A stretch of DNA of 64,000 nt, taken from the NCBI GenBank assembly GCA_020137815.1, contig CM035350.1, positions 5,128,541 to 5,192,540 on the forward strand, read 5' to 3'. This DNA is from Hormiphora californensis. Lineage: Eukaryota; Ctenophora; Tentaculata; Cydippida; Pleurobrachiidae. The notes under the pieces are model-generated. The model was not told the DNA's origin. It searched no databases and was given only the letters and a program-made list of their open reading frames with translations. Positions 47,294-56,523 of the stretch are shown piece after piece (within the stretch, counting starts at the first letter, position 1; each line of letters begins with the position of its first letter). The translations under genes were made by a program, and so were the position numbers.

Positions 47294-50223
47294 ACGTCCA
47301 CTCAATTATGAATAAGACGTCAGGTGTAATTACACACTTGGAGGAAAAAGGATGCGACATCTGCTTGGTACAGGAGACTTATCTGAAACAGAGTGACACA
47401 GCTAAAATTCAGGAGATCAGAGACTATGGTTGGAATATCTTCTCCTCGCCTAGAGCGGAACGTTCAGGAGGTGGAATTGGAATCTTGTACAGGGATGGTG
47501 TCAAGTTGAAATACACTCCGGTAAAAGCAAAGTTTAAATCGTTTCAAGTCCAGGAAGCCCTTATTGGAGGAGGAAAAGATGTGACGAGGCTGTGCAATAT
47601 CTATAGACCTCCGTATACTGGCAAGGCACGGTTTACGGAAGCCCAGTTCTTGGATGAGTTTACTGATTATTTGTCAGAGTTGGTCTGCAAAATGGGGAAC
47701 CCTATCCTGATGGGGGACTTTAACTTCCAGGTTCAAGACACTCAGAACTTCTATGCGAAGAAGTTGCTTGGACTACTTGACTCTCTTGGATTTGATCAGC
47801 GGGTCCCACTACAACCTACTCATGTTCGTGGTGGTACTTTGGATCTGCTTCTCTGCCAAAAAGACAGATATTCTAAGGTTCAATCAGTTGACGTATTTCC
47901 TGACGGAACGACCTCTGATCATTTTCTTGTATTGGCGGAGCTGTGTATTGAAACTGTAGCAAGTGAATACAAGACTCGTGAAAAAGTGGACATGTACAGA
48001 GATTTCAAGGCTGTTGATATTGAAATACTTCGATGTGCTTTTAGGAGTGTGGATTGGAGTGAAGCGATGGAATCTGGATCAGCTGAGGAGGTTTTGTGTA
48101 TTTATATGAGGAAACTTGAGGAACTTGTGGATAGGACTGTCCCGTTGAAAAGGAGAAAGAAGAGAGGAGCTAAGCTGAGGCCATGGAGAGATAATCCAGA
48201 GGTGCGTCAAGTTCTTCGTCAGCGGCGGAATGCTGAGCGAGCCTGGGAGAATAATAAAACCAGCGTCACGAAGAAGCAGTTCAATGAACTCAAGAGGCAG
48301 TTTGGGCGTGTTGACAAGGAAGCGAGGACGAACTACGTCAAGGAAGACTTGGAGGAGTCCAGAGATGACCCCAAAGCACTTCAAAGGAAATTGAACCGTC
48401 TACTTGGTAATACTGAGACCTTTATGCCTGAAACCACAGATAAGCGGAGGTTAGCGGATGACTTTGCGGACTTCTTTGTTGGAAAAGTTGATAAGATCCG
48501 GTCTACTGTTATCGGAGAGAAGAATCTGAGGACTAAGAGGAACCCTATTCATCAGACACCCGTCTGTTGTTTTGAGGAATTTGAGGAAGTATCCCCAGAT
48601 AAACTAAAGAGGATAATCAAAGACATGCCCGACAAGACATGTGATCTTGACCCTATACCGACTTGGTTAGTGAAGGGGTGTATGCATGAGCTAGCTCCAG
48701 TCTTGTGCAGGTTTATTAACCTATCTTTTGGATGTTCCAGTGTTCCTGAACTTCTCCAGCAAGCTTTGGTGTTTCCAACGATTAAGAACCCTTATGGCGA
48801 TAAGGACACTTTGACCAATTATCGGCCAGTCTCCAACCTATCTTTTGTCTCCAAGCTTCTTGAAAAGATAGTTCTAGAGCAGCTCAACTCGTATCTTAAT
48901 GAGAACGAGTTACTAAATAAGCATCAATCAGGTTACAGGGTGAATCATAGCTGTGAAACCCTACTGATGGGTATGTTTGATGATCTCCTTCGGGATATGG
49001 ATGAAGGAAAGGTCGCAGGCCTCTTTCTATTAGATATGAGCGCCGCTTTTGACACAGTGGACCATGGAAAGCTGCTAGAAGTTCTTGAAGAACGGTTTGG
49101 AGTGAGGGGTTCTGTCTTGGATTGGTTCGCCAACTATCTACAAATGAGGACTTATCGGGTAAACGTGGAAGGGGAACTTTCGAGGATTGTCTCTCTGATT
49201 TGTGGAGTTCCGCAGGGTTCACTGCTTGGACCTGTGTTGTTTTTACTGTATGTGGAGGAATTGCAAGATTTGGTCAAACCGTATGGCTTGAGGATTAAAC
49301 TTTATGCTGATGACTCGCAATTGTACATCAGCTTTGTTCCTACTGATGAGGAAAACTGGAAACTGGCAAAGGAGAGGACTGAGGAATGCTTGTCAAGTGT
49401 GAAAGAGTGGATGAGTGAGCACTGGCTAAAGTGCAATGAGGCAAAGACTGAATTCCTGCTGTTAGGCAAAAACAGTGCCCTGGATAAGATGGTCTATCAG
49501 CCCACTGTGGACTTTGGTGGAGTGGAGATAAGCCCAGTGGACTTTACGGGGAGTACAGGGAAAACACTAGGAGTGTTCCTTGATAGCAACCTCTCTATGG
49601 AGAGGCAAATCAACAGTGTTAAGAGGCAATGTGGTTTGTTGTTGAAGAATCTATGGCAGGTAAACCGGTGTCTAGATAGATCGACGAAGATACTCCTTGT
49701 TAAGCAGCTCATCATTTCAAGACTGGATTATTGTAATATCCTTTACCATGGCTTACCTAAGAAGCTTCTCAACAGCCTTCAGAGAGTCTTGAACTCGTGT
49801 GTCAGATTTGTTTATGGCCTACACGGTCACCAAGACACCTACATGCCATACTTGAAAGAATTGCATGTTCTTCCTGTGGAACAACGAGTCACGTTCAAAG
49901 CATGCCTTATGGCGTACAAGATTGTACATGGATTGGCCCCTGACTACCTGCAAGATCAGGTCCCTGTTGATGATGGACTTCATGTGATCCGGGCTACTAG
50001 AGGAAATGCTTGGCCTGATGGCCTCAAGCTGAAGTACCCTAAGCTATCAAGTGTCAACGCGACTTCCAAGTTGAGAAGAAGACGCCCGTCGGTTTACCTG
50101 CCTGAAGTCTGGAATAGGCTTCCCCTTGATCTGAGAGCTGTTGAGTCTGTGGAATCTTTCAAGTCTAAGCTCAAGACTAGTCTTTTCACTGAGGCTTTTG
50201 GTGAGACTGGACTGTCCTCTTAA
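47248..50223 (+). CDS. LINE ORF2: endonuclease and reverse transcriptase
   Basis: 991 residues, intact. The apurinic-type endonuclease has TLNVHSI, CLVQETYL, SGGGIGILYRDGV, NIYRPPY, LMGDFNFQV, GGTLDLLL and TSDHFLVL. The reverse transcriptase has YRPVSNLSFVSKLLEK, HQSGYRVNHSCETLL, LLDMSAAFDTVDH, CGVPQGSLLGPVLF, the catalytic YADDSQLY, and later GVFLDSNLSMERQI. The order and the RT motifs are those of the CR1/L2 group; there is no RNase H. The catalytic Asp residues are present and the frame is unbroken, so this copy could be, or very recently was, active. Confidence 0.95.
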   Translation: MGGSERKTSWRIGTLNVHSIMNKTSGVITHLEEKGCDICLVQETYLKQSDTAKIQEIRDYGWNIFSSPRAERSGGGIGILYRDGVKLKYTPVKAKFKSFQVQEALIGGGKDVTRLCNIYRPPYTGKARFTEAQFLDEFTDYLSELVCKMGNPILMGDFNFQVQDTQNFYAKKLLGLLDSLGFDQRVPLQPTHVRGGTLDLLLCQKDRYSKVQSVDVFPDGTTSDHFLVLAELCIETVASEYKTREKVDMYRDFKAVDIEILRCAFRSVDWSEAMESGSAEEVLCIYMRKLEELVDRTVPLKRRKKRGAKLRPWRDNPEVRQVLRQRRNAERAWENNKTSVTKKQFNELKRQFGRVDKEARTNYVKEDLEESRDDPKALQRKLNRLLGNTETFMPETTDKRRLADDFADFFVGKVDKIRSTVIGEKNLRTKRNPIHQTPVCCFEEFEEVSPDKLKRIIKDMPDKTCDLDPIPTWLVKGCMHELAPVLCRFINLSFGCSSVPELLQQALVFPTIKNPYGDKDTLTNYRPVSNLSFVSKLLEKIVLEQLNSYLNENELLNKHQSGYRVNHSCETLLMGMFDDLLRDMDEGKVAGLFLLDMSAAFDTVDHGKLLEVLEERFGVRGSVLDWFANYLQMRTYRVNVEGELSRIVSLICGVPQGSLLGPVLFLLYVEELQDLVKPYGLRIKLYADDSQLYISFVPTDEENWKLAKERTEECLSSVKEWMSEHWLKCNEAKTEFLLLGKNSALDKMVYQPTVDFGGVEISPVDFTGSTGKTLGVFLDSNLSMERQINSVKRQCGLLLKNLWQVNRCLDRSTKILLVKQLIISRLDYCNILYHGLPKKLLNSLQRVLNSCVRFVYGLHGHQDTYMPYLKELHVLPVEQRVTFKACLMAYKIVHGLAPDYLQDQVPVDDGLHVIRATRGNAWPDGLKLKYPKLSSVNATSKLRRRRPSVYLPEVWNRLPLDLRAVESVESFKSKLKTSLFTEAFGETGLSS

Positions 50224-50630
50224 CACTCTCCTTCTTGCTGAGGTATGTGCTCTAGCTGGTACCCGTTTTTAATTATTTTTCTGTATTTAAGCTCGTGGCG
50301 AGCAGAAGTGTGAAGCATAAATTGGGGTTTTTCATAGCACGAGTGTTTTTCTGTGTTTCCAATATACGGACTTTTATATCATTTTTTAGAGTTCCAGGAC
50401 TCTAACTCAGTCTGTTATGTAATCAGTCACCGATAGTTATGTGAGCCGATAGTAATGTGAGCCGGTGTAATTTTTCTTTATTATTTTTTGTTCTATTAGG
50501 GATAAGTTGGCGAGGTCTTACCAGTATATTAACCGTTCAGATCATCCTTCAGTGACAGCAGCAGTTTCGCTGCTCTGTCCCTGTCGGATATGGGCGGAAT
50601 ATAAACATAGTTATTATTATTATTATTATT

Positions 50631-51096
50631 AAATGATAATTGAAACTAACAAAAGTGAAGTACATGTAACTGGATTGCAATTGCGATAATATGTTCCTGA
50701 AAAGTGTACTGCAGCTAGTGTTCTGCCGAACCAGGAGCTACACCAACTATACACTGACTGTGAAGGTGAGGACAGCAGCTACAAAGACAAACTTCCGAAA
50801 GAGGGATATATGTGGGGGAAGTAAATTGGTAGAGCTGGGAGAAAAGGCTGGAAGAAGATAAAGATGTTGAACGGCAGATTATATATCGAGTGATTTTATG
50901 AAATACAATATCACAAGACGATACTACATTACATCTCGTGCAGCACAGTTGGACAGAGGCAAAATATCACAAGGAATAATTACACTTCTTGATAAATGTA
51001 TCGCTATGTAACTTGTTGGGAAGTCACGTGTAATTCTTTAGAACAGAAATGAATCGTTCCATGTGAAGATAAACAATATGAAAATCGGGCACCTTA

Positions 51097-51127
<31 letters not shown>

Positions 51128-51137
51128 CTCTCTCTCA

Positions 51138-51184
<47 letters not shown>

Positions 51185-51582
51185 ACTATCTCTCTCTCTC
51201 TTCTACTAAATGAAACCTTTACCTTTAGTTCTACAACGAAAACAATAGATTGACCAACACCACGCTACCTAAAAATACACACATTATGCACTGGTGGTAC
51301 ATAGTAGAATCTACTAAGTAGATTAGTGACGGTGGGCGACAGGAAATACATTCAGCAAACACATGTGAAAGTCACGTGACGATATTATTCATACTCAATT
51401 TATATGTTGTCTGTATTTATGTACGGTAATGTGATGTCTGGTGGCAGCAATATAGCAATTAGCAACGGGCACCAGTTTAGGTCAAACTCCCTAACAAAGT
51501 AGACTCATCATTGCGTCATTTTTTAATTGAAGGAACAAATTAAGAAACACAGATTTTTGAAAAGCAATATATTATTATTTGT
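50631..51582. other. Duplicated intergenic segment, left copy
   Basis: Matches 53812-54873 almost throughout, with small indels and a different (CT)n tract (about 51091-51182 here, about 54465-54521 there). It separates the channel-like and synaptotagmin-like genes of the duplicated module. No ORF is supported. Confidence 0.75.
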
Positions 51583-52424
51583 TCATCTCTCATAACAGGT
51601 CGTTTTGGGTGGTAATGACGGTCCTACTGCCAGAATATCAGTAGACATTCTCCTCACGTTCCTATTCATGGCCGCCACCGCTCCCTGACTCTTCTCCACC
51701 GCAATACGGTGTGATTTCACGGCTCCATTCCTGCACGATATCGCCTGAACCATCTCCATCCAGTGTTCACCCTGCCTCCCCGTGGAGTGAGAGCTAAACT
51801 CGAACACAGCCAGGGTCTCTGTATGGATCGCTTTACTCTTCACATCCACCACAAGGTTCAACAGGTCCAGTTGATCCACCATGATGGGGTAATGGAAGGT
51901 AGAGTTGAACACAGGGTCCTTCCCCTTTACAGACATGGTCTTGTGCTCCGTTCTCCTGTCAGTCTCAGTGTTGTGGAAGGTCACCTTGATGTAGGTTTCC
52001 GGGGAAATAATGCCCGTAGTACCACTGGGAAGGACCAGCTCTGTTATCTCCATCACCGTTACAATCAACTTGGCTGCCTGCATGTTGTAGTTGAGTTTCA
52101 ACTTCAGACACGGTTCACTCTCCAGGGGCGAGGTGTCGGATACCAAGAAGTCAAACTTAAGGAAGCACCCTGTACCAAGATCATTAGCCCCCGTCACCTC
52201 ACTGAAGTGAAGGGGAAACTTCCCGTACTCCTTCTGGCGGGACCGCTCATCTATCGACCACAGGTAGAACCAATAGGTCGAGGTTTTTAGGGCATCCTCA
52301 GTGACAGGGAACTTGAAAGAGTTAGACCCGACTAGAGCCCCTAAATTCCGTGCGTATTTCAAGAGGGGAACGCTAATTCTCCGTTCTGCGGGTCTCTTCA
52401 CTTTTACACACGCATCCCTCTTGT
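51583..52424 (-). pseudogene. Synaptotagmin-like gene, 5'-truncated copy
   Basis: The coding sequence matches the intact copy at 54874-56157 from KRDACVKVKRP to the stop with very few changes (for example KTTCYER against KTNCYER at the end). Upstream of 52424 the homology stops. The membrane anchor, linker and the first strands of C2A are missing, replaced by unrelated sequence with a tRNA-like B box. The frame stays open for another 170 nt and could start at an upstream ATG, but the resulting N terminus is not related to the intact protein. Most likely a non-functional duplicate, although the second C2 domain is whole. Confidence 0.8.
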
Positions 52425-52625
52425 AAATGCTAAATTTTCTATGTAAATATGGGGTAAATTTGTGCTGCCTGTGCTGCCTCCACTCTGACGCGTGAGGCCC
52501 GGGTTCGATTCCCGACCGATCCCGGCTTGTCCAATATGCTGCCTCGCCTTTAATTTGCTGCCAAATTAAGGGCATTACTCTCTTGGGTATTTGCAATATC
52601 TGGGCACCGGGGTAGTAACGGTGTC
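52425..52625 (+). mobile_element. tRNA-related SINE-like segment at a duplication breakpoint
   Basis: Contains GGTTCGATTCC at 52502-52512, a perfect pol III B box inside a T-arm-like CCGGGTTCGATTCCCGA. No convincing A box was found, so it is a truncated SINE or tRNA relic. It fills the gap between the truncated synaptotagmin-like copy and the second channel-like gene. Confidence 0.5.
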
Positions 52626-52635
52626 CATGGTGGTT

Positions 52636-53706
52636 TTAATAATCCGAGGACGGTGCTTCGTAGCGTTCCCCACTATCTACAACATCGTTATAACTTGGTG
52701 GGGGTAGATTAGCAGGAGGACTGTAGGAAATCGGGTATCGATCAGAGAGGGTCGGGCTGTTCATTTTAGGTGAATCGGCTAGCGTAGATTTGTACCCTTG
52801 ATAACCCCCTTTCTCTGACTCACTGCTACTGCTACTGGAACGTTTGGTGAAGTTATCCGCGGGGGGTAAGTGGCGGGGGTAGTATGGATCTTCTTCGGTC
52901 TGATCAGCAGTTGGTTGGTTGTGAGCTGCAGGGCTTGGTGAGTCAGCCCCCTGAAGTGACCCCATCTCATTATCATCATCTGTTTCTTCTTTCTTAGCAT
53001 AACAACAGCTGCAACATCTCTTTACTTTCCTTTTTAGACTGCGGAAAAGTTCCCTTAAACACGATTCCCAAATGACGCCTACACAGCAGCATAGCCAAAG
53101 CATGATGCATGGCCACCAGGTGATATAGCACGTTTCAGATGGGATGATCGCTAAGATAATCAAATAAGTAATGACGATCAGAACGGCAGGAACAACAATA
53201 GCCGCTAGACCCTTTCCGAAGGAATATTTGTTATCTAACAGAATAGCCTCATCATGATAATAACACCTGAACCAGTTATCCAGATCATTGAATATCTCAT
53301 TACTCAGCCTCTCCCAGTAATTCATAAGTGAAGCCTCGTTCCTGCTATACCTGTCAGTACACGTCGTGCTAGCGAGACACCCCCGTTTAGCTGAACTAGC
53401 GTCATATGCTAGGAGCCCCATTTTCGGGGGCGCAGAGAAATTCTTGTTGTCATACCAGTATGCGTAGACCTCCAGACAGGGGTAGTAACTAGTGCAACTA
53501 TACTCATCGTTTGGGTCCGAACAATCGCACTGCACCAGGGACATTTCCCCGGGGTCTATAGTTCTCGTAATCAGAGCACAGGAACCAACCACAAATCTGG
53601 CCCCATAAAACTGGTTGGGGCTGTAGGCAGCACCAAGTATTATAAGGAGAATGCACAGACATCCAAGAAGTATCAGAAGACCGGTTACCGTTCGGAAGTG
53701 ACCCAT
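52636..53706 (-). CDS. Two-TM channel auxiliary-like protein (KCNMB/TipE-like), copy 2
   Basis: 356 residues, the same length as copy 1, with the start ATG at 53706 (MGHFRTVTG). Only nine residues differ between the copies: one at position 3, one in the ectodomain (GLLAYD against GLVAYD), one in the third hydrophobic stretch (IMLWL against IMFWL) and six in the cytoplasmic tail. All ectodomain Cys residues, both TMs and the PPPSY motif are kept. Its upstream flank has no LINE, so this copy keeps its ancestral promoter region and is probably the expressed one. The family call carries the same uncertainty as for copy 1. Confidence 0.62.
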   Translation of the reverse strand: MGHFRTVTGLLILLGCLCILLIILGAAYSPNQFYGARFVVGSCALITRTIDPGEMSLVQCDCSDPNDEYSCTSYYPCLEVYAYWYDNKNFSAPPKMGLLAYDASSAKRGCLASTTCTDRYSRNEASLMNYWERLSNEIFNDLDNWFRCYYHDEAILLDNKYSFGKGLAAIVVPAVLIVITYLIILAIIPSETCYITWWPCIMLWLCCCVGVIWESCLRELFRSLKRKVKRCCSCCYAKKEETDDDNEMGSLQGADSPSPAAHNQPTADQTEEDPYYPRHLPPADNFTKRSSSSSSESEKGGYQGYKSTLADSPKMNSPTLSDRYPISYSPPANLPPPSYNDVVDSGERYEAPSSDY

Positions 53707-53811
53707 AGTGAAGCTACCTGTCACCTGCAGTTCAGAAGAAACGTGTTAGACAAGCAAAATACGGGCAGCATATAATAGGATTCTTTTTTCAACAGGAATT
53801 TTATAGTTTTA

Positions 53812-54456
53812 AATAAATGATAATTGAAACTAACAAAAGTGAAGTACATGTAACTGGATTGCAATTGCGATATATGTTCCTGAAAAGTGTACTGCAGCTA
53901 GTGTCCTGCCGAACCAGGAGCTACACCAACTATACACTGAATGTGAAGGTGAGGACAGCAGCTACAAAGACAACTTTCCGAAGGAGGGATATATGTGGGG
54001 GAAGTAAATTGGTAGAGCTGGGAGAACAGGCTGGAAGAAGATAAAGATGTTGAACGGCAGATTATATATCGAGTGAATTTCATGAAATACAATATCACAA
54101 GACGATACTACATTACATCTCGTGCAGCACAGTTGGACAGAGGCAAAATATCACAAGGACTAATTACACCTGGATAAACTATTCAGAGTGTATCGCTATG
54201 TAACTTGTTGGGAAGTCACGTGTAATTCTTTAGAACAGAAATGAGTCGTTCCATGTGAAGATAAACAATATGAAAACGGCACTTTCTCCATGGTTAAAGA
54301 AGGAGAGAAGAGCGAGAGGAGCGAAAAAGGGGCAGCGAGGAGAGAAGCGAGAGCGAGCGGAGCGAAGAGAGAGGAGAGAGAGAGGGAGAGAGAGAGGAGC
54401 CGAGAGAGCGTCCGTGAGCTAGCGCTGCGTTTGCTGATCTATTGCTATCTCTTCTC

Positions 54457-54525
<69 letters not shown>

Positions 54526-54873
54526 ACTAAATGAAACCTTCACGACCCTTAGTTCTACAACGAAAACAATAGATTGACCAACACCACGCTACCTAAAAAT
54601 ACACACATTATGCACTGGTGGTACATAGTAGATTAGTGACAGGAAATACACTCAGCAAACACATGTGAAAGTCACGTGACGATAATTCATACTGTTGTCT
54701 GTATTTATGTACGGTAATGTGATGTCTGGCGGCAGCAACATAGCAATTAGCAACGGGCACCAGTTTAGGTCAAACTTCCTAACAAAGTAGACTCATCATT
54801 GCGTCATCCTTTTTTAATTGAAGGAACGAATTAAGAAACACAGATTTTTGAAAAGCAGTATATTATTATTTGT
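53812..54873. other. Duplicated intergenic segment, right copy
   Basis: The partner of 50631-51582. It contains a GA-rich then CT-rich tract (about 54296-54521) absent in that form from the left copy. It carries the empty site for the LINE. Confidence 0.75.
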
Positions 54874-56157
54874 TCATCTCTCATAACAGTTCGTTTTGGG
54901 TGGTAATGACGGTCCTACTGCCAGAATGTCAGTAGACATTCTCCTCACGTTCCTATTCATGGCAGCCACCGCTCCCTGACTCTTCTCCACCGCAATACGG
55001 TGTGATTTCACGGCTCCATTCCTGCACGATATCGCCTGAACCATCTCCATCCAGTGTTCACCCTGCCTCCCCGTGGAGTGGGAGCTAAACTCGAACACAG
55101 CCAGGGTCTCTGTATGGATCGCTTTACTCTTCACATCCACCACAAGGTTCAGCAGGTCCAGTTGATCCACCATGATGGGGTAATGGAAGGTAGAGTTGAA
55201 CACAGGGTCTTTCCCCTTTACAGACATGGTCTTGTGCTCCGTTCTCCTGTCAGTCTCAGTGTTGTGGAAGGTCACCTTGATGTAGGTTTCCGGGGAAATA
55301 ATGCCCGTAGTACCACTGGGAAGGACCAGCTCTGTTATCTCCATCACCGTTACAATCAACTTGGCTGCCTGCATGTTGTAGTTGAGTTTCAACTTCAGAC
55401 ACGGTTCACTCTCCAGGGGCGAGGTGTCGGATACCAAGAAGTCAAACTTAAGGAAGCACCCTGTACCAAGATCATTAGCCCCCGTCACCTCACTGAAGTG
55501 AAGGGGAAACTTCCCGTACTCCTTCTGGCGGGACCGCTCATCTATCGACCACAGGTAGAACCAATAGGTCGAGGTTTTTAGGGCATCCTCAGTGACAGGG
55601 AACTTGAAAGAGTTAGACCCGACTAGAGCCCCTAAATTCCGTGCGTATTTCAAGAGGGGAACGCTAATTCTCCGTTCTGCGGGTCTCTTCACTTTTACAC
55701 ACGCATCCCTCTTGTTAATGGTCGGGTGAATCTTGGCTATTTGATTGATGTTCATCTCGAGAGTACCATTCCTATACTGGATACAGATCGTTATCTCCGC
55801 CACCTTACCCTCCGAGTATCGCTTCCTCATGAGCTCCACATCCTCAGGACCTCCTCCCCCGGCTGGTGCAGTGCTCTGTTCTCCTAGTTCCGTGCTGCTC
55901 GGTACAATGGGCCCCTTTCTCTTCCTAGTGGGTTGCTGCCTTCTGGGAACATGTTGCCCAGCAGAACTATCCCTTGTTCCAGATGGCTGTATCTCGTAGG
56001 TACTGATCCGAGGTTTGGCAGCGGCAGGAAGGATAGGTCTAAACACGTCATCCTGGACTTTCTCCCGGCCTCTACACAGCCGGTAGACAAGGTAGGAGAG
56101 ACCAAGGAGGGTTAGGAGGGATGCTGTGCAGACAAGGACAACAACCCAAAGAGTCAT
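54874..56157 (-). CDS. Synaptotagmin-like protein with N-terminal anchor and two C2 domains
   Basis: 427 residues in a single exon from ATG at 56157. There is an N-terminal membrane anchor (LWVVVLVCTASLLTLLGLSYLV) and a basic Pro/Arg linker (RRQQPTRKRKG). Two C2-like domains follow: the first begins about GKVAEITICIQYRNGTLEMN, the second about LKLKLNYNMQAAKLIVTVME and continues TYIKVTFHNTETDRRTEHKT, DPVFNSTFHYPI and LLNLVVDVKS. The Asp residues of the calcium-binding loops are mostly missing (GIISPETYIK where synaptotagmins have two Asp), so calcium-independent membrane or protein binding is more likely. Anchor plus two C2 domains is the synaptotagmin layout, acting in vesicle trafficking. 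It is transcribed divergently from ASPM; the two ATGs are 366 bp apart. Confidence 0.75.
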   Translation of the reverse strand: MTLWVVVLVCTASLLTLLGLSYLVYRLCRGREKVQDDVFRPILPAAAKPRISTYEIQPSGTRDSSAGQHVPRRQQPTRKRKGPIVPSSTELGEQSTAPAGGGGPEDVELMRKRYSEGKVAEITICIQYRNGTLEMNINQIAKIHPTINKRDACVKVKRPAERRISVPLLKYARNLGALVGSNSFKFPVTEDALKTSTYWFYLWSIDERSRQKEYGKFPLHFSEVTGANDLGTGCFLKFDFLVSDTSPLESEPCLKLKLNYNMQAAKLIVTVMEITELVLPSGTTGIISPETYIKVTFHNTETDRRTEHKTMSVKGKDPVFNSTFHYPIMVDQLDLLNLVVDVKSKAIHTETLAVFEFSSHSTGRQGEHWMEMVQAISCRNGAVKSHRIAVEKSQGAVAAMNRNVRRMSTDILAVGPSLPPKTNCYER

Positions 56158-56523
56158 GATCAAAAGTGGGAATAATGGAGCTAGGTAAAGATAAGGAACG
56201 GGGGTCCTATTACACGCTTAAACAGAAGAGAGCATCAATCTCTCTCCCTCTCTATCTTCTCCCTAGCAACGGCTAGTTTGGGGAGCCGTGCATGCTAGTA
56301 CTGGGTGACTGGGAGTAATTTTCACTCATGGATTGAAAGTTACTAAACATGTTTCAATGAAACAACCTGATGCTTAGTATGCAGCAGGATCTTCTTTGTT
56401 ACTATCTTTGAGTATAGCCAGTTTTGCTTTTGCTTTCGATTTGAGATATTTTTCATCATTTATTCGACAAATTAAATATTTTAACACCTGTCTATCTCTC
56501 TAGCGAATGAAATAACATGAAAC
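56158..56523. promoter_or_regulatory. Shared divergent 5' region of synaptotagmin-like gene and ASPM
   Basis: The 366 bp between two divergent start codons must hold the 5' UTRs and promoters of both genes. No TATA box in a convincing position and no CpG-rich core were identified. Confidence 0.4.

Larger units (their letters stand above)
46458..50630 (+). mobile_element. CR1/L2-type LINE, nearly complete
   Basis: About 4.2 kb with two intact ORFs and a 3' end of the type GGCGGAATATAAACATAG followed by (TTA)n, as in CR1/L2 elements. The duplicated flank at 53754-53830 lacks it: there, sequence matching the left flank (TCAACAGGAATTTTA...) runs directly into sequence matching the right flank (AAATGATAATTGAAACTAAC). 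That empty site brackets the insertion. The 5' boundary is near 46458, so the 5' UTR is very short or was truncated. No clear target duplication was found. Confidence 0.9.

Noticed and set aside
52502-52512. A functional tRNA gene
   Set aside because: Only a B box and T-arm-like sequence are present; no A box, acceptor stem or anticodon arm could be folded.
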